Source of the DNA: Persicaria tinctoria
Taxonomy: Eukaryota > Streptophyta > Magnoliopsida > Caryophyllales > Polygonaceae
Direction: 5' to 3'
DNA: 64,000 nucleotides
Assembly (NCBI GenBank): GCA_037127255.1
Contig: JBANSL010000001.1
Location: 33,196,001 to 33,260,000, forward strand
The notes below the pieces were generated by a model. That model was not told the origin of the DNA. It saw only the letters and a list, made by a program, of their open reading frames with translations, and searched no databases. A program made the position numbers and the translations under genes. Of the stretch, positions 1 to 12,912 are shown in pieces; position 1 is the stretch's first letter; each line of letters opens with the position of its first letter.

Positions 1-1641
1 ATTCCAATTCATACTTAACCAATTTGCATGCCATCATTTCAAAATCTTACTTAGCATATAATTGCACATCTTCAACATAATCATATAACATTTAACCACA
101 ATAATAAATCACCACAATATCATATATTAAATCTCAAAACAACATTTTATATTTTAATCCCAATAATTTACATACTACTTCTAACATATTTTATTTTAAC
201 ATCTTTATAAATATTTATAAAATCCCAACAATATTTATTAAATCGAAACATCCCTTTTTAAATCACAAACCAACCTTACTTTAGCTTAAATTACCAAAAC
301 CACCCTTTTATTTTATAAAAGAACCAAACCGGCCCTTATCTTACCCAACCAAACCGAACCCTTTTGTAAAGAAAAGGCCCAACCGAACCCCTATGTCACA
401 AACCCCAAACTGAACCCATGTTCTATATAATCCAATTGCTTTGACAAAAACAGGCCCAGTCTTGTTTTGTTTTAAAAACAGGCCCCAAAACCCGGCCCAA
501 CGAAATTAGGCCCAATGGCCACTCTCCTATGCCTCAATTACACAGAACCGGGTTTGAAGGAAATAAAAAGGGAAGGGGTGGACCCGGCCTGGCTGGTGAC
601 ATGTCAAAAAGACGTGGGGCCCAGGTGAGGTGGAGCTGACGTGGCCAAGGGACCCACGAGCTCACCTTCTTCTTCCTCCCTTGCCGTGAGAAGGAAAGAG
701 CACACAGGGGCCTTTTGCCCAGACATGACGGAGGGAGAAAGGAGAGGGAGGAGGGGTGCTCCGGCGGCGGCGGAGCTGGGCTCCGGCCACCTGGCCTCGC
801 CGGTCACCCCGACGCACACACCGTCGGACAAGAAAGGAAGGAAGGAAGGAGGAGGAAGAAGGGCTCACCGAGAGGTGCGGTTTCGAGGTCTCGTCGGAGT
901 TTGTCGGAGCTCGATTCGGCCTTGTCGGAGCCGATCCTTCACCGGAGATGGATTCCCGTCAGAGAACGCCTTGGGGTGACCAAGGAGGGTTAAAGTCGAG
1001 GCTTTTCGCAGTTTGGAATCGAAAGTAAAGGAAGCGGGACCTTACCGCTCGGAATCGGAAAACAGAGGAGGGAGGGAGGCGGTGGCGGTGCTGGCTGCGC
1101 TCGGCCCCGGGGATGCTGGCGGCGACGGGCGGAGGTGTGGTGGCGGAGGTGCGTGGCAGCGGAAGAGGAAAGAGGAGAGGTGGTGGCGTGGTGGATGTGT
1201 GACGGTGGTGGTGCAGTGGGAGCTCAAAGGAGCCAAGCTTGTGGGTGTGTTTTACAGTGTAACCGAGAGAGAGAGAGAGGAGAGTGGGGGGAAGAAATCT
1301 GATTTTCAATGGTCAAATTACACATAAAAGGTCCATTTTTTTGTGAAGAGTGAGGTATTGTTTGTTTGCCAAAATAAGGGGGTCAAAGAGTGGAGGGAGG
1401 AAAGGAGAGGATAAGATTTTCCCGAACTAGAATAGGGTGAGTCGGATGGATAAGGATTCGGAATATGACGGAATTGAGAGCTCGGGTCGGGAATTTAAAT
1501 TTCCGCTGATTGATCGTTCAAAACCCGAAATGAAGGACGGAATTGATTTTTAAATCGGAGAATTTGGGTCGGAATTTATTTTAAATTCATTTTGATTTTC
1601 TTTTTCCAAAAATTTATATTTTAAAAATCCGAGCCTTTACA
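1..1641 (-). repeat. 3' LTR of the chromovirus, partial
   Basis: It matches 8949-10584 almost base for base and ends in CCTTTACA at 1641, where the element interior begins. The first ~1.2 kb of the LTR lies left of the window. Short open frames in the GC-rich part (600-1330) occur on both strands in both LTR copies and are not treated as genes. Confidence 0.95.
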
Positions 1642-2390
1642 TCATCCACCTCTAAAAACAAGTCTCGTCCCCGAGACTAAAATCATTCTAAAGTGGGGAT
1701 GAAGTTGGAATTGGTGAGTCCAAGGATCACGTCATCGATCTCGTAAGTACCTCATAAGTGCCCCCATGAGATCTCACAGTACCGTCGTCATGATCATAAT
1801 ACTCCCAATCGGTCGTAGTAAGGATGTGGTAGGGGCCCCTACCACACCCCACTCCGACTCCTCAGGCATACCATAACTCAAAAAACCATTATGACATCTC
1901 CGCTAGGTCTTAGCAAGCGATCTACAGGTGCCCCCATACATGCTTGTATCCACTTCGTGGGGCGTCATAATGAAAGCTCGGGTTGGAATAGTTTTCTCAA
2001 AATCTATGTTTCCTTTTAAATCACCATTTGATATTCTTTAAATTCGACATTAAACAAGGCATTCCCAAATTTCCCAATCATTATAACATCCACCTCTAAA
2101 GGCTAATTCCACATTCTCTTCCTAGGTTCCGAGTCAAATCATAATTCCACAATTCAATCTCTAGCATTCCTAATATTTGGTATCATGGGTATAGAAGAAT
2201 GATCATAATCTCAAGATAAACAGAAGATTATAGCACATCAAAGGCAGTCACATACCATAATATCTAGCACATCATCATATCATCGAGGCTCATCACATCA
2301 TATCACCAAGGATCTGCACACAACTACCAAGCATAAGCATGCAATCAAAGAGACACCACTAACCAATCCCAACCAACTAACTAGGCATAC
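1642..2390 (-). other. 3' untranslated part of the chromovirus with purine tract
   Basis: Next to the LTR, the minus strand reads TTTTTAGAGGTGGATGA, a purine-rich stretch in the place of the polypurine tract that primes plus-strand synthesis. The remaining ~700 bp up to the pol stop codon holds no long open frame. Confidence 0.6.
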
Positions 2391-4256
2391 TCACCGCACT
2401 CGAGAGGTCAAGGTAATGTCTACGCTCGGCTCAACATAGGACGCAAGTAGCTCATCTAAGACATCTCCATAGCTAGCCCGAATGCTCTCCTCGGTCTCCC
2501 ATGTGGCCTCCTCAGGGCTCCTCCTAGACCACTGAACCAGAAGTAAAGGAACCTCCCTGTTCCTAAGCTTCTTGACACGACGATCAAGGACCCTCACCGG
2601 ACGCTCTACAAAGGTATGGTCAGGCTCAACGTGAAGGTCTGAGTGGTCAAGGACATGACTAGGGTCGGGAATATACTGACGGAGCTGGGAGACATGAAAG
2701 ACGTCATGGACGCCGACTAAGGATGGAGGTAAGGCTAAACGGTAGGCTACCACACCGACTCTCTCTAGGATCTCAAATGGGCCAATGAACCTCGGACTCA
2801 ACTTCCCTTTGATGCCGAACCGTCGAACCCCCCTGGTGGGCGAAACTTGAAGCCATACATGCGAGCCTACCTCGAACTCAAGCTCGGCCCTCCGTCTGTC
2901 CGCGTACTTCTTCTGTCGATCCTGGGCTACCCTCATATGCTCTCGGATGCGACCAACCTTATCAACTGTCTCTCTGACAATCTCGGGCAACGACAGAACT
3001 GTATCTGCAGGCTCGTCCCAGCAAACCGGCGACTTGCATCGCCTCCCATACAAAGCCTCATATGGGGCCATCTCGATCGACGCGTGGTAGCTGTTGTTGT
3101 AAGAAAACTCCACTAGCGGTAGGTGCTTGACCCAATGATCACCCCAATCCAAGACGCACGATCGCAACATGTCCTCCAACGTCTGAATCGTCCTCTCGCT
3201 CTGGCCATCTGTCTGCGGGTGATAAGCCGTACTGAAATGCAATCTGGAGCCCAAACTCTCCTGAACCTGTTGCCAAAACCTCGAGGTAAAGCGTCCATCT
3301 CGATCAGATACGATCCTCTCTAGTACTCCATGAAGCCTCACAATCTGGCGAATGAACTCGTCCGCTAACTTCGAAGCTGGCCATGTCTCTTGAATAGCTA
3401 TGAAATGGGCCGACTTGGTCAACCTGTCGACCACGACCCAAATAGCGTCGAATCCTCTGACGTCTCGCCTCAGCCCAGTGACGAAATCCATGGAGATATC
3501 CGTCCACTTCCACTCGGGAACTGGAAGTGACTGGACGGGTCCTCCCGGCCTCTGGTGATCAATCCGAACCTGCTGGTAAACCTGACATCTGGCCACGAAC
3601 TCTGTGATGTCTGCTCTCATCCTCTGCCACCAATAACTCCTCCTCAGATCCTGATACATCTTATTCGTCCCTGGATGGACAGAATAAGGGGTGGAGTGAG
3701 CCTCCTGCATGATCCTCTGCCTCAAATCTGACGTCGATGGAACTACAACTCTGCCCTGGAAGGTCAGCATCCCGTCTGTTCTCTCTGCAAGCTCTCTGAA
3801 TCTGCCCTGAGCCATCCGCTCTCTCAGAACTGCAATCTCTGGACAATCTGCTTGACCCTGCCGAATCTCTACCGACAACGCTGCCTGCACCTCTAAGAAT
3901 GACAACTGCCCGCGATCTCGCTGAACCCACACCTCAAAGCAGCATCTCAACAGATCTCTCTGCAAGTCTCGCTGAGCTGTAAGCCTCTCAACTGCCACCT
4001 CATGATGAGTCTTCCTACTCAACGCATCTGCCACTACATTGGCCTTCCCTGGGTGGCAGACTATGTCCAAGTCATAGTCCTTCAGAAGCTCCAACCATCG
4101 TCTCTGACGCATGTTGAGCTCCTTCTGTGTGAAAATGTACTTCAAGCTCTTGTGATCCGTCATCACCTTGCAAGAAGTACCATACAGATAATGCCTCCAG
4201 ATCTTCAGAGCGTGAATCACGGCTGCCAACTCCAAATCATGGATGGGGTAAGACAC
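2391..4256 (-). pseudogene. Pol part 3: RNase H (rest), integrase, chromodomain
   Basis: Third piece of the broken Gag-Pol frame, about 621 codons up to a TGA at 2391-2393. It continues the RNase H started in the previous piece (HDLELA, then TDHKSL near residue 33, ADALSR near 76). The integrase has the two zinc-finger histidines (~187 and 194) and first cysteine (~224). The second cysteine of the HHCC finger reads as tyrosine (CQVYQQ, ~227). The catalytic core is complete: D~257, D~318, E~354, spaced D-35-E. A GPF motif (~492) and a chromodomain-like end (~548-600, with VQW and EATWE) follow. The frame follows a TAG at 4257-4259 without a shift and has no ATG here; it is not an independent gene. 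Confidence 0.95.
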
Positions 4257-5222
4257 CTATGCAGGCTTCAACTGACGCGAAGCATAAGCGATGACCCGAT
4301 CTCTCTGATGCAGAACACAACCCAAGCCGGAATGCGAAGCGTCTGTGTAGATAACAAAGTCCTCTGTCCCATCTGGCAGAGCTAACACCGGAGCAGTCGT
4401 CAACTTCTGCTTCAGAAGCTCCAAGCTGGCCTGACAATCTGAACTCCACTCGAAGGAGACGTCCTTCTTCAGCAGCTGCGTCATCGGTCTAGCAATACTC
4501 GAGAAACCCTGGACGAACCTCCTGTAATAACTAGCAAATCCCAGGAATGAGCGGATATCTCTAACGTTCTTGGGCACCTCCCAAGCAACGATGGCATCAA
4601 TCTTTGCCGGATCCACGGCAACTCCCTCAGCTGAAATAACGTGGCCTAAGAATGCCACCTCTGTGAGCCAGAACTCACACTTGCTGTACTTCCCATACAG
4701 CTGATGCTTCCTCAGCGTCTCTAGCACAATCCTCAAATGCTCCTCGTGCTCCTCTCTACTCCTCGAGTAGACTAAGATGTCATCGATGAAGACGACGACG
4801 AACTTGTCCAAGAAGTCAATGAACACTCGGTTCATAAGCTCCATGAACGCGGCTGGTGCATTGGTCAGCCCAAACGGCATGACCACGAACTCGTAGTGAC
4901 CATAGCGAGTCCGAAAAGCGGTCTTCGGAACATCTTCTGGCTTCACCCTCAGCTGATGATAGCCCGACCTCAAATCGATCTTCGAGAAGACCACGGCGCC
5001 CTGCAGCTGATCCATCAGATCATCAATCCGGGGAAGAGGATAACGGTTCTTCACCGTCGCCCGGTTCAGCTCCCGATAGTCGATGCACAGTCTCAACGAC
5101 CCATCCTTCTTCTTGACGAACAACACTGGCGCTCCCCAAGGCGATGCACTAGGCCGGATGTAGCCCTTCTCAGCCAGCTCCTCTAGCTGAGCCTTCAGCT
5201 CGGCCATCTCCGTCGGTGCCAT
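4257..5222 (-). pseudogene. Pol part 2: reverse transcriptase and start of RNase H
   Basis: Middle piece of the broken frame, 321 codons ending in an in-frame TAG (4257-4259). Reverse transcriptase motifs appear in order: LCIDYRELN (~45), [10 protein letters not shown] (~81), [10 protein letters not shown] (~117) and the catalytic box [11 protein letters not shown] (~143-153). FLGHVIS (~191) and the first RNase H aspartate in [10 protein letters not shown] (~292) follow. The enzyme would copy element RNA in cytoplasmic particles. The ATG at 5222 is probably an internal methionine, since the same frame runs back across the upstream stop into Gag. Confidence 0.96.
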
Positions 5223-5234
5223 GCGATAAGGAAC

Positions 5235-7226
5235 TCACGAGATAGGTCTGGTGTCTGGGTCCAACTCAATCGCAAAGTCGACCTCTCTCGGCGGGGGAAG
5301 TCCTGGCAGCTCCTCTGGAAACACATCTGCGAAGTCTCTGACAACGGGAACATCTGATACACTGGGGTGCGTGCGATCCACCTCTAAAGCATAACACCAA
5401 TACCCGACGCAACCCTGGTCTAAAAGTCTGGCGGCTCTGACTACGCTGATGAGTGATCCATTCCTCTTGGGGTCGCTCCCCCAAACCTGGTGCTCGGTCC
5501 CGTCGGATGCCAAAATCGACACTGTCCTCGTCCGCAAGTTGATGATAGCCACGTAGTGGTCCATGAAGTCCATACCCAAGATGAGATAGTCCATCCTCAA
5601 TGGCATAACTATAAGGTCGGTAGGCCACTCTCGCTCACCTATCCGAATGGGGCACCCTAAAATCTCACGACTCGTCCTAACCTTGGCCCCATCCGCCAGA
5701 CCAATAGTAAGGGGTGAAACACTCGTGCAGCTCAGGCTCAGCCTGGCCACGCACGCCTCTGCTATGAAGCAGTGAGTCGCACCAGTGTCAAACAAGATAG
5801 ATAGGCACTCATCATGGAAGAATATCGTACCTGCGGAAGTCGGGGCTGAGCGGTCATCAGCATGCATCTGAAATACGCGGGGCGGTGGGGGTAATCCTGA
5901 TCCTCGACCTCCCGAACTCTGGCCACGATCATACCCTGACCCTGACGGTCCTGCAGAAGATGATCCACGACCCTGACCTGACCCAGATGGTCCTCTACCT
6001 CCACGTCCAGAACCTCTACCTCCTCTACCTCCGCCCCGACCTCTGCCGGAAGGGTCACCTCGTCCCTGGCCCTGGGGATATGTCAGCAGTGGTGGCTGAG
6101 GAGCCGCAGGAAGTCTCGGTGGCTGTGCAGTAGCTGGAGCTCCACGACTCTGAGGGCATGTAGCAGCTCGGTGCCCCATAGTACCACAGGTATAGCACAC
6201 AGTCGAGCGGTCTGGGCAAGAAGCAATGAAGTGGCCCCTCCCGAAACACCCATGGCAAGTCCTCACTCTAGCATCTCCTCCATAAGAAGTCTGAACTGGG
6301 GGTGCTCTCTGTGCAGCTCCGGAATATCCTCCTCTAAACGCTCCTCTCCTAGATCTGTCATCTCCACGGGTGTCGGCTGGACGCGCCCTCTTCGCATCAG
6401 GGCGAACAGTAGAGTAGGAAGTCTCACACAAAATCCTCTGCTGATCGTACATAAGGATGACCTCCAGAAATCGGTCAAAGCTGACAGCTCCCAAGCTGGA
6501 CGCATGCAGAAGTACAGGAGGCGGCAATCTCATAGACAACATACGGATCCGACTCTCGTCTGATGGACATAGATGATCGCAGTATATCAGCTCGCTCTTG
6601 AACTGGCGAACGATAGCAGCTACAGAAGCCGACCGGTCACAGATGCCGCGCATAAAAGATACCTCTCTAGCCAACTGTATCCCTAGTGGACGGTACTCCC
6701 TCAGCATCAGGGATCTGAAGTCGTCATAAGTCCACTCGGTCCGCTCCTTCTTGCAGCCAAACCATCTGGCATTCGCGTCCTCCCGCAGAAGTCCAGCAGC
6801 AAGTCTCTGTCTCTCAGAGTCAGGTACATCAACATGGTCAAATAACCCCTCCATATCACGCAGCCATCTCTCAACGTCATCTCCGACGCCTCCCGCGAAG
6901 GTCGGCGGGCTACACTGAGCAAACCTCTTGACCCAATCGATGCGCTTCTCAGGGCACGCATCGATCACAGGCTCGGCTGGTTGCTGAACTGGAACCTCTG
7001 GCGTCGGCGCCGTAGATCGAGCCCCTCCACGTAGCTCGCTCAGAATATCATGAAGCGCTGCCTCTAGCTGCCCAATCCTAGTCTCTGGGGAAGCTGGCAC
7101 CCGGTCATCAACTCGCGGTGGCGAAACTCGCTCCTCAGCACCCTCAGCGGCAACTCGACGAGGGCATCCCCTGCCGCGACGCGCCCTACCCCCACGCCCA
7201 TCTAAGCCACGTCTCGGATCAACCAT
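5235..7226 (-). pseudogene. Gag-protease part of the chromovirus polyprotein
   Basis: First piece, 663 codons from an ATG at 7226 to an in-frame TGA at 5235-5237. It holds a retrotransposon Gag region (~100-260), two CCHC zinc knuckles (CHGCFGRGHFIASC ~324-337 and CYTCGTMGHRAATC ~344-357) and a Gly/Arg-rich linker (~385-445). The aspartic protease follows (DTGATH ~480-485, flap-side LILGMDF ~548-554). Gag packages the RNA and the protease cuts the polyprotein. Only four codons separate this stop from the methionine of the RT piece, in the same frame, so a single stop breaks what was one polyprotein. The leader from LTR to ATG is ~480 bp. Confidence 0.95.
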
Positions 7227-7693
7227 ACTTGCTACATAACAATAATTATATCACTCAGCACAGAAGCACTCAACGATTCAATGGGACCCTCTTCAAGGAG
7301 GATCGCCCTCAGGCCCAATTGAATTTAAGACATACAAGCACAGAGACGATCTATGTCGCCCTTCGGGGGACGACTAACCGGAGGGGCAAATACCTCACGG
7401 TCTCCTAACCCATTTTACTCCAACCCTCGAGTTCCTTGGAGTCTTCACAACCCATCTGTAAAAGAAGCTAGTATTTTGCCTACCTTCCCCGAATTCTACA
7501 TCCATAAGGGATGCCTATCGCATAGTCTCTACCCCACGAGATTGCCATTCATAATTGATTAATTTATACTTATGTCCAATTAAATTCATTTTGCCCCTTG
7601 AAAACAATTTGAAAACCATTTGGAAACAATTTGAAAACCTTGGGCCATTTTCAAAACCACTTCAACCTATCATACTCGGATTGCAAAACCTCA
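7227..7693 (-). other. 5' leader of the chromovirus
   Basis: Untranslated leader between the primer site and the Gag ATG. No coding signal is visible. The 7600-7690 part is rich in TTTGAAAAC-type repeats. Confidence 0.6.
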
Positions 7694-7705
7694 GCTCTGA
7701 TACCA
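7694..7705 (-). other. Primer binding site, tRNA-iMet
   Basis: The minus strand reads TGGTATCAGAGC, complementary to the 3' end of plant initiator tRNA-Met, four bases inside the right LTR. This fixes element polarity and the LTR border at 7710. Confidence 0.93.
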
Positions 7706-7709
7706 CCTT

Positions 7710-10584
7710 TGTAACGGCCCGGGATTATGATTCCCAGGTTATGTTTCGAGGGATAAAACCCCCCGTTAGGACCTTGCGCCCCGAGTATAGGTTGAAGGTT
7801 TCAAAACATACTTTAATGTTTTCAAGGGGGATTTCATACCCAAAATCGAAGGGATCGTTGGAATCCCCGGGGAAGTCCCCTGTACCTGTCGTAATCTAAG
7901 CGTGAAAATCAGAAATCATGCGACTAGCGGAAACAAGTATAATACAAAATTGTGCCACGGCAGAGCCGGGTCAAAACGGAGTCAAAAGTATAAAGCCAAA
8001 ATATAATCAGAGTCCAGTGAAGTCTACACTCCAGCGCTCACTCTCCGCCGACAAAATGACCCGCACAATAAGCAACCAGCACCGATAGGATGAACATAAA
8101 TAATACCTAAAAAAATTGATATGGGGCGGGATCAGATCGATGCCCACTTAACTCTGCATCCCAACCATAGGCACACATATACGCTAATCCTAATAAAGAT
8201 GCTTCTAGATGCATGGCGGAATATTAACACACTAACATGCTCCTAAGATCAAATGCATAATAATAATAAGGCCTTAGCACAGAATACCAAGTGGTATATC
8301 CCTCTCCTACCTCCACCCCTTCCGATAGGTGGAGACTGGCCAGCTCGTGAATGCATTCATTCATAATTGGGCGGCACGCATGCCTAACCCGCTCCACAAT
8401 AAAGCCCGCAGGCATATCATAATAAAAGGAAGTGCATGACTCGATTGACTCAGGGTACCCGATGAGGCTGGGCTACCCTATGACCCTAGCAAAGACTTCT
8501 AGGACTATCACAGATACGGCCGTTCTGTTTACATACGCATAAAGAAAGAGAATGCTCAACGATCGATGCAACCTAGCATGGTACTACATGGCATGCTGAT
8601 CATGAATGCAAGCACCTAGTATATCATGCACCTAAAGCAGGGAATAGCTCTATTCAATCTGAGTAAGCTCCGAAGAGACTTACCTGGTATCGCAGAACAG
8701 CAAAAGGCAATCAACCAGACAATATGAATCCAACACGTCACAGATGATCACCTAACAAGTATAAGTACATGAATGAGTCTATCTCTAAGGCACACAAAGC
8801 ATAGAATTATCACACATATAACTTCACAACTTAACATAACAACCGTCACATCATCATTTCCATATTATCAACCTTATCTCATAATCTACCATCTCAACTT
8901 CTCACAACCATGCTCAATATAATTCTCCAATTCACCAACTTAAGATAATTCCAATTCATACTTAACCAATTTGCATGCCATCATTTCAAAATCTTACTTA
9001 GCATATAATTGCACATCTTCAACATAATCATATAACATTTAACCACAATAATAAATCACCACAATATCATATATTAAATCTCAAAACAACATTTTATATT
9101 TTAATCCCAATAATTTACATACTACTTCTAACATCTTTTATTTTAACATCTTTATAAATATTTATAAAATCCCAACAATATTTATTAAATCGAAACATCC
9201 CTTTTTAAATCACAAACCAACCTTACTTTAGCTTAAATTACCAAAACCACCCTTTTATTTTATAAAAGAACCAAACCGGCCCTTATCTTACCCAACCAAA
9301 CCGAACCCTTTTGTAAAGAAAAGGCCCAACCGAACCCCTATGTCACAAACCCCAAACCGAACCCATGTTCTATATAACCCAATTGCTTTGACAAAAACAG
9401 GCCCAATCTTGTTTTGTTTTAAAAACAGGCCCCAAAACCCGGCCCAGCGAAATTAGGCCCAATGGCCACTCTCCTATGCCTCAATTACACAGAACCGGGT
9501 TTGAAGGAAATAAAAAGGGAAGGGGTGGACCCGGCCTGGCTGGTGACATGTCAAAAAGATGTGGGGCCAAGGTGAGGTGGAGCTGACGTGGCCAAGGGAC
9601 CCACGAGCTCACCTTCTTCTTCCTCCCTTGCCGTGAGAAGGAAAGAGCACACAGGGGCCTTTTGCCCAGACATGACGGAGGGAGAAAGGAGAGGGAGGAG
9701 GGGTGCTCCGGCGGCGGCGGAGCTGGGCTCCGGCCACCTGGCCTCGCCGGTCACCCCGACGCACACACCGTCGGACAAGAAAGGAAGGAAGGATGAGGAA
9801 GAAGGGCTCACCGAGAGGTGCGATTTCGAGGTCTCGTCGGAGTTCGTCGGAGCTCGATTCGGCCTTGTCGGAGCCGATCCTTCGCCGGAGATGGATTCCC
9901 GTCAGAGAACGCCTTGGGGTGACCAAGGAGGGTTAAAGTCGAGGCTTTTCGCAGTTTGGAATCGAAAGTAAAGGAAGCGGGACCTTACCGCTCGGAATCG
10001 GAAAACAGAGGAGGGAGGGAGGCGGTGGCGGTGCTGGCTGCGCTCGGCCCCGGGGATGCTGGCGGCGACGGGCGGAGGTGTGGTGGCGGAGGTGCGTGGC
10101 AGCGGAAGAGGAAAGAGGAGAGGTGGTGGCGTGGTGGAGGTGTGACGGTGGTGGTGCGGTGGGAGCTCAAAGGAGCCAAGCTTGTGGGTGTGTTTTACAG
10201 TGTAACCGAGAGAGAGAGAGAGGAGAGTGGGGGGAAGAAATCTGATTTTCAATGGTCAAATTACACATAAAAGGTCCATTTTTTTGTGAAGAGTGAGGTA
10301 TTGTTTGTTTGCCAAAATAAGGGGGTCAAAGAGTGGAGGGAGGAAAGGAGAGGATAAGATTTTCCCGAACTAGAATAGGGTGAGTCGGATGGATAAGGAT
10401 TCGGAATATGACGGAATTGAGAGCTCGGGTCGGGAATTTAAATTTCCGCTGATTGATCGTTCAAAACCCGAAATGAAGGACGGAATTGATTTTTAAATCG
10501 GAGAATTTGGGTCGGAATTTATTTTAAATTCATTTTGATTTTCTTTTTCCAAAAATTTATATTTTAAAAATCCGAGCCTTTAGA
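7710..10584 (-). repeat. 5' LTR of the chromovirus, complete
   Basis: 2875 bp. On the plus strand it starts TGTAACGGCCCGGG and ends CCTTTAGA. The left copy ends CCTTTACA, so the terminal CA appears mutated to GA. Positions 8949-10580 repeat 1-1637. Blocks around 8290-8430 and 8440-8520 recur in the solo LTR at 57600-57830. The first ~1.2 kb (7710-8948) has no counterpart in the window except that solo LTR. Confidence 0.93.
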
Positions 10585-11045
10585 AATATAACCGAAAATA
10601 AATAAAAAAAGGGAATGGATTCAAATCATATTTAAAATATGAAACAAATATTTTAAAGTTTCCATAATGATATTTACCAGTAAGAAAAGCTCATTTGAAT
10701 AAAAAATTCAACTTTAATTGTGACCGTGACACGTCAGCAAAATGCTAGCAGAATTAGTAATATTAATAGATAGATAGATGGATAGATGGAGAGATAGATA
10801 GATAGATAGATAGATAGATATTGCAATCGGAAAAAAAAATGGAAACATGTCTCAATATTTACGACAATATAACAAAAATAAATAAAAAAGGGAATGGATT
10901 CAAATCATATTTAAAATAGGAAACAAATATTTTAAATTTTCCATAATGATATTGACCAATAAGAAAAGCTCATTTGAATAAAAAATTCAACTTTAATTGT
11001 GAGCGTGACACGTCAGCAAAATGCTAGCAGAATTAGTAATATTAA
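10585..11045. repeat. GATA-linked satellite, first segment
   Basis: One partial and one full monomer. The monomer contains the block ATGTCTCAATATTTACGAC, a CGTGACACGTCAGC block and AGAATTAGTAATATTAATA, followed by a variable (GATA)n run. The LTR cuts the first monomer and the Helitron ends the second exactly after ATTAA. Confidence 0.93.
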
Positions 11046-11049
11046 CTAG

Positions 11050-12240
11050 TGTAAGACCCGTCCCAAGCACGGGATTTACGGTGTGATGAATATATGTTAC
11101 CGTATATTATGTTGAAATTTTTCGGATGCGAAATTGCAAGGTTGTTTCTATGTATTAGATTTTGACTATATAATGTTAAATGGAAGATGTTATATATGAC
11201 ATACTGTAATTGAATTTAAAAATTAATTATAAAGATTAAAATAATTTGATATTGAGAGGTGTGTAAAATATAATTATCTATCCTATTGTCTAATTACTAT
11301 TTGATAAGTCAAGTTTCATATAAAATGTCGTGAATAAATTGATAGATAATCAATTTCAACTAATGGACATATGATCAGTTGACGAAAGGTAACTCCCCAT
11401 CACACGGAAAATGGAGATATTTATAACGAAATAATATATTTGTGGTATTTACTTTCTTCGAATTTTATATTTTTTGAAAGATAAATATCTGTTCAACTTG
11501 TTGAATAGAAATAATAATTTTAAAGGATATTGAAGTTCTGACAGACAATAATCTCATTTATTTTATATATATTTAATCTGATGTGTCTCCCTAAATTGTT
11601 GAGAATAATAGAATTATAATGTAAATATATAATTACGTCTCTTAATTGGTTCTAAAATGTATTATTTTGAATATAAATATTTAAAAAGGACAAATTATGT
11701 AGAATTAAATTATAGAGAATAATTAAAATTAAAACAATCAAGTATACGTCTATCCCAATTCTTCAGGATAAAAAATGGTAAAAAATTATTGATATTGTAT
11801 TTTAAAATTATTTTAGGAAAATAAATGTGTAGGAATTATCATTAATATAATTATTATTAAAATAACTTGATATTAATTATTACTCCCTCCTTTAATTAAA
11901 AGTGTATCACTTTGTTTTTTTTTTATCAATTTTTGTATTAAAGAATATAAAAAGTACGTAATGTGTCAAAAAATTTTTTTTATAGTGTCATACCTATTTA
12001 TAATAAATATAATGAAATTAATATATATATTATGAAGGAATCGCGAAGAATGCGGTTAATAAGGGTAGTTTACGTAATAAAGCACCTATGAAAATATAAT
12101 TTTTATTATACATATTTCCATCGCTAATGTATGTATGTATGTATGACAAAACAATTGTGGTTGAAAAATAAATCAAGCATTTATTGTTATTTGTTTACCA
12201 AATTACCCCTTACAGGTTACCTTTTTGTTTTTTTGGATAG
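11050..12240. other. AT-rich Helitron interior
   Basis: No coding signal. At 11881 ACTCCCTCC followed by AAAAGTGTATCACTTTG resembles one end of a Stowaway-type MITE, but no matching second end was found. The last part contains a short (TATG)n run near 12129. Confidence 0.4.
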
Positions 12241-12320
12241 ATCCCTTTACGTTTGGAACAAAGGCGAGAGTAAAGCCCTCTCTCTAGCTTTGCCTCTGGT
12301 TTTTCGTGGCCTCCAGCGAA

Positions 12321-12513
12321 ATGGAATCACAGCCGGCCATCGTTGTACGCTCTCCACGACTCCACCTCGTCGTCCGGCTATCATTGGCCGCCACAGCGCC
12401 ACCCACCTTCGACAGTGGCGACGACTATGAAGACTCTGGATGCGCGTTTCGACCTCGATTCCGGCGGACACCTTTTTCTGCGATTCACGAGTTAGGGAGA
12501 TTGCAATTGAAAG
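12321..12513 (+). other. Possible captured 5' exon
   Basis: A GC-richer patch in an AT-rich element. It has an ATG at 12321, an open frame of ~64 codons (begins MESQPAIVV) and a good donor site (AAG|GTAAAT) at 12514, preceded by a C/T-rich leader. It looks like a first exon caught from a host gene. I do not recognise the protein, and no following exon in the plus orientation was found. Confidence 0.3.
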
Positions 12514-12912
12514 GTAAATCTCCAATTGCCTATGTTAAAATCTACGCATTAGTGGTTAGATTTCGAATTCAATTTGAAATGCTTGGAAGCTAGAATGTTG
12601 GATTTTGAAATCGACTTTTAATTTCTTAATAGGGATAGCAACGATCATAAAATCAATATTGTATTAATGTATTCCAACATAGTATATAGTAACTAAAACG
12701 TGCAAAAAAGTAAGTATATATGTTTTCCATAAAAAAACGCAATGGTGTCTAAAGTGAAATAATTAGAAGGAGGTATCATCTTTCTATATCTTCACTGAAA
12801 TTTTGTCTTGAGTGCATGAAAGTCGGGCACTCTTGTTTTTTACTGAAGACCGTTGACCGGCATTTCCATCTTCCTCTTCTGAATCGGAACTCAAAATCAA
12901 AGTTCTACGTTG

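Larger units (their letters stand above)
1..10584 (-). mobile_element. Ty3/gypsy chromovirus (Tekay/Del-like), left LTR cut by window edge
   Basis: An LTR retrotransposon read right to left. The right (5') LTR is 7710-10584 and the left (3') LTR ends at 1641. Between them lie a tRNA-iMet primer site and one Gag-PR-RT-RNaseH-integrase-chromodomain frame broken by two stops. The integrase lies after RT, as in Ty3/gypsy, and a C-terminal chromodomain marks a chromovirus; the iMet site and long LTRs suit the Tekay/Del clade (inference). The visible LTR parts differ by only about a dozen substitutions and one small indel in 1.64 kb, so the insertion looks recent. It landed in the satellite array, whose sequence resumes at 10585. 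The target duplication cannot be checked because the left flank is outside the window. Confidence 0.95.

Noticed and set aside
604..1327. Overlapping GC-rich open frames in the LTRs (also 9551-10270)
   Set aside because: They lie in LTR DNA, occur on both strands at once, and match no known domain.
11881..12040. Stowaway-type MITE
   Set aside because: Only one end-like stretch (ACTCCCTCC...AAAAGTG) is visible; no opposite end or TA duplication was found.
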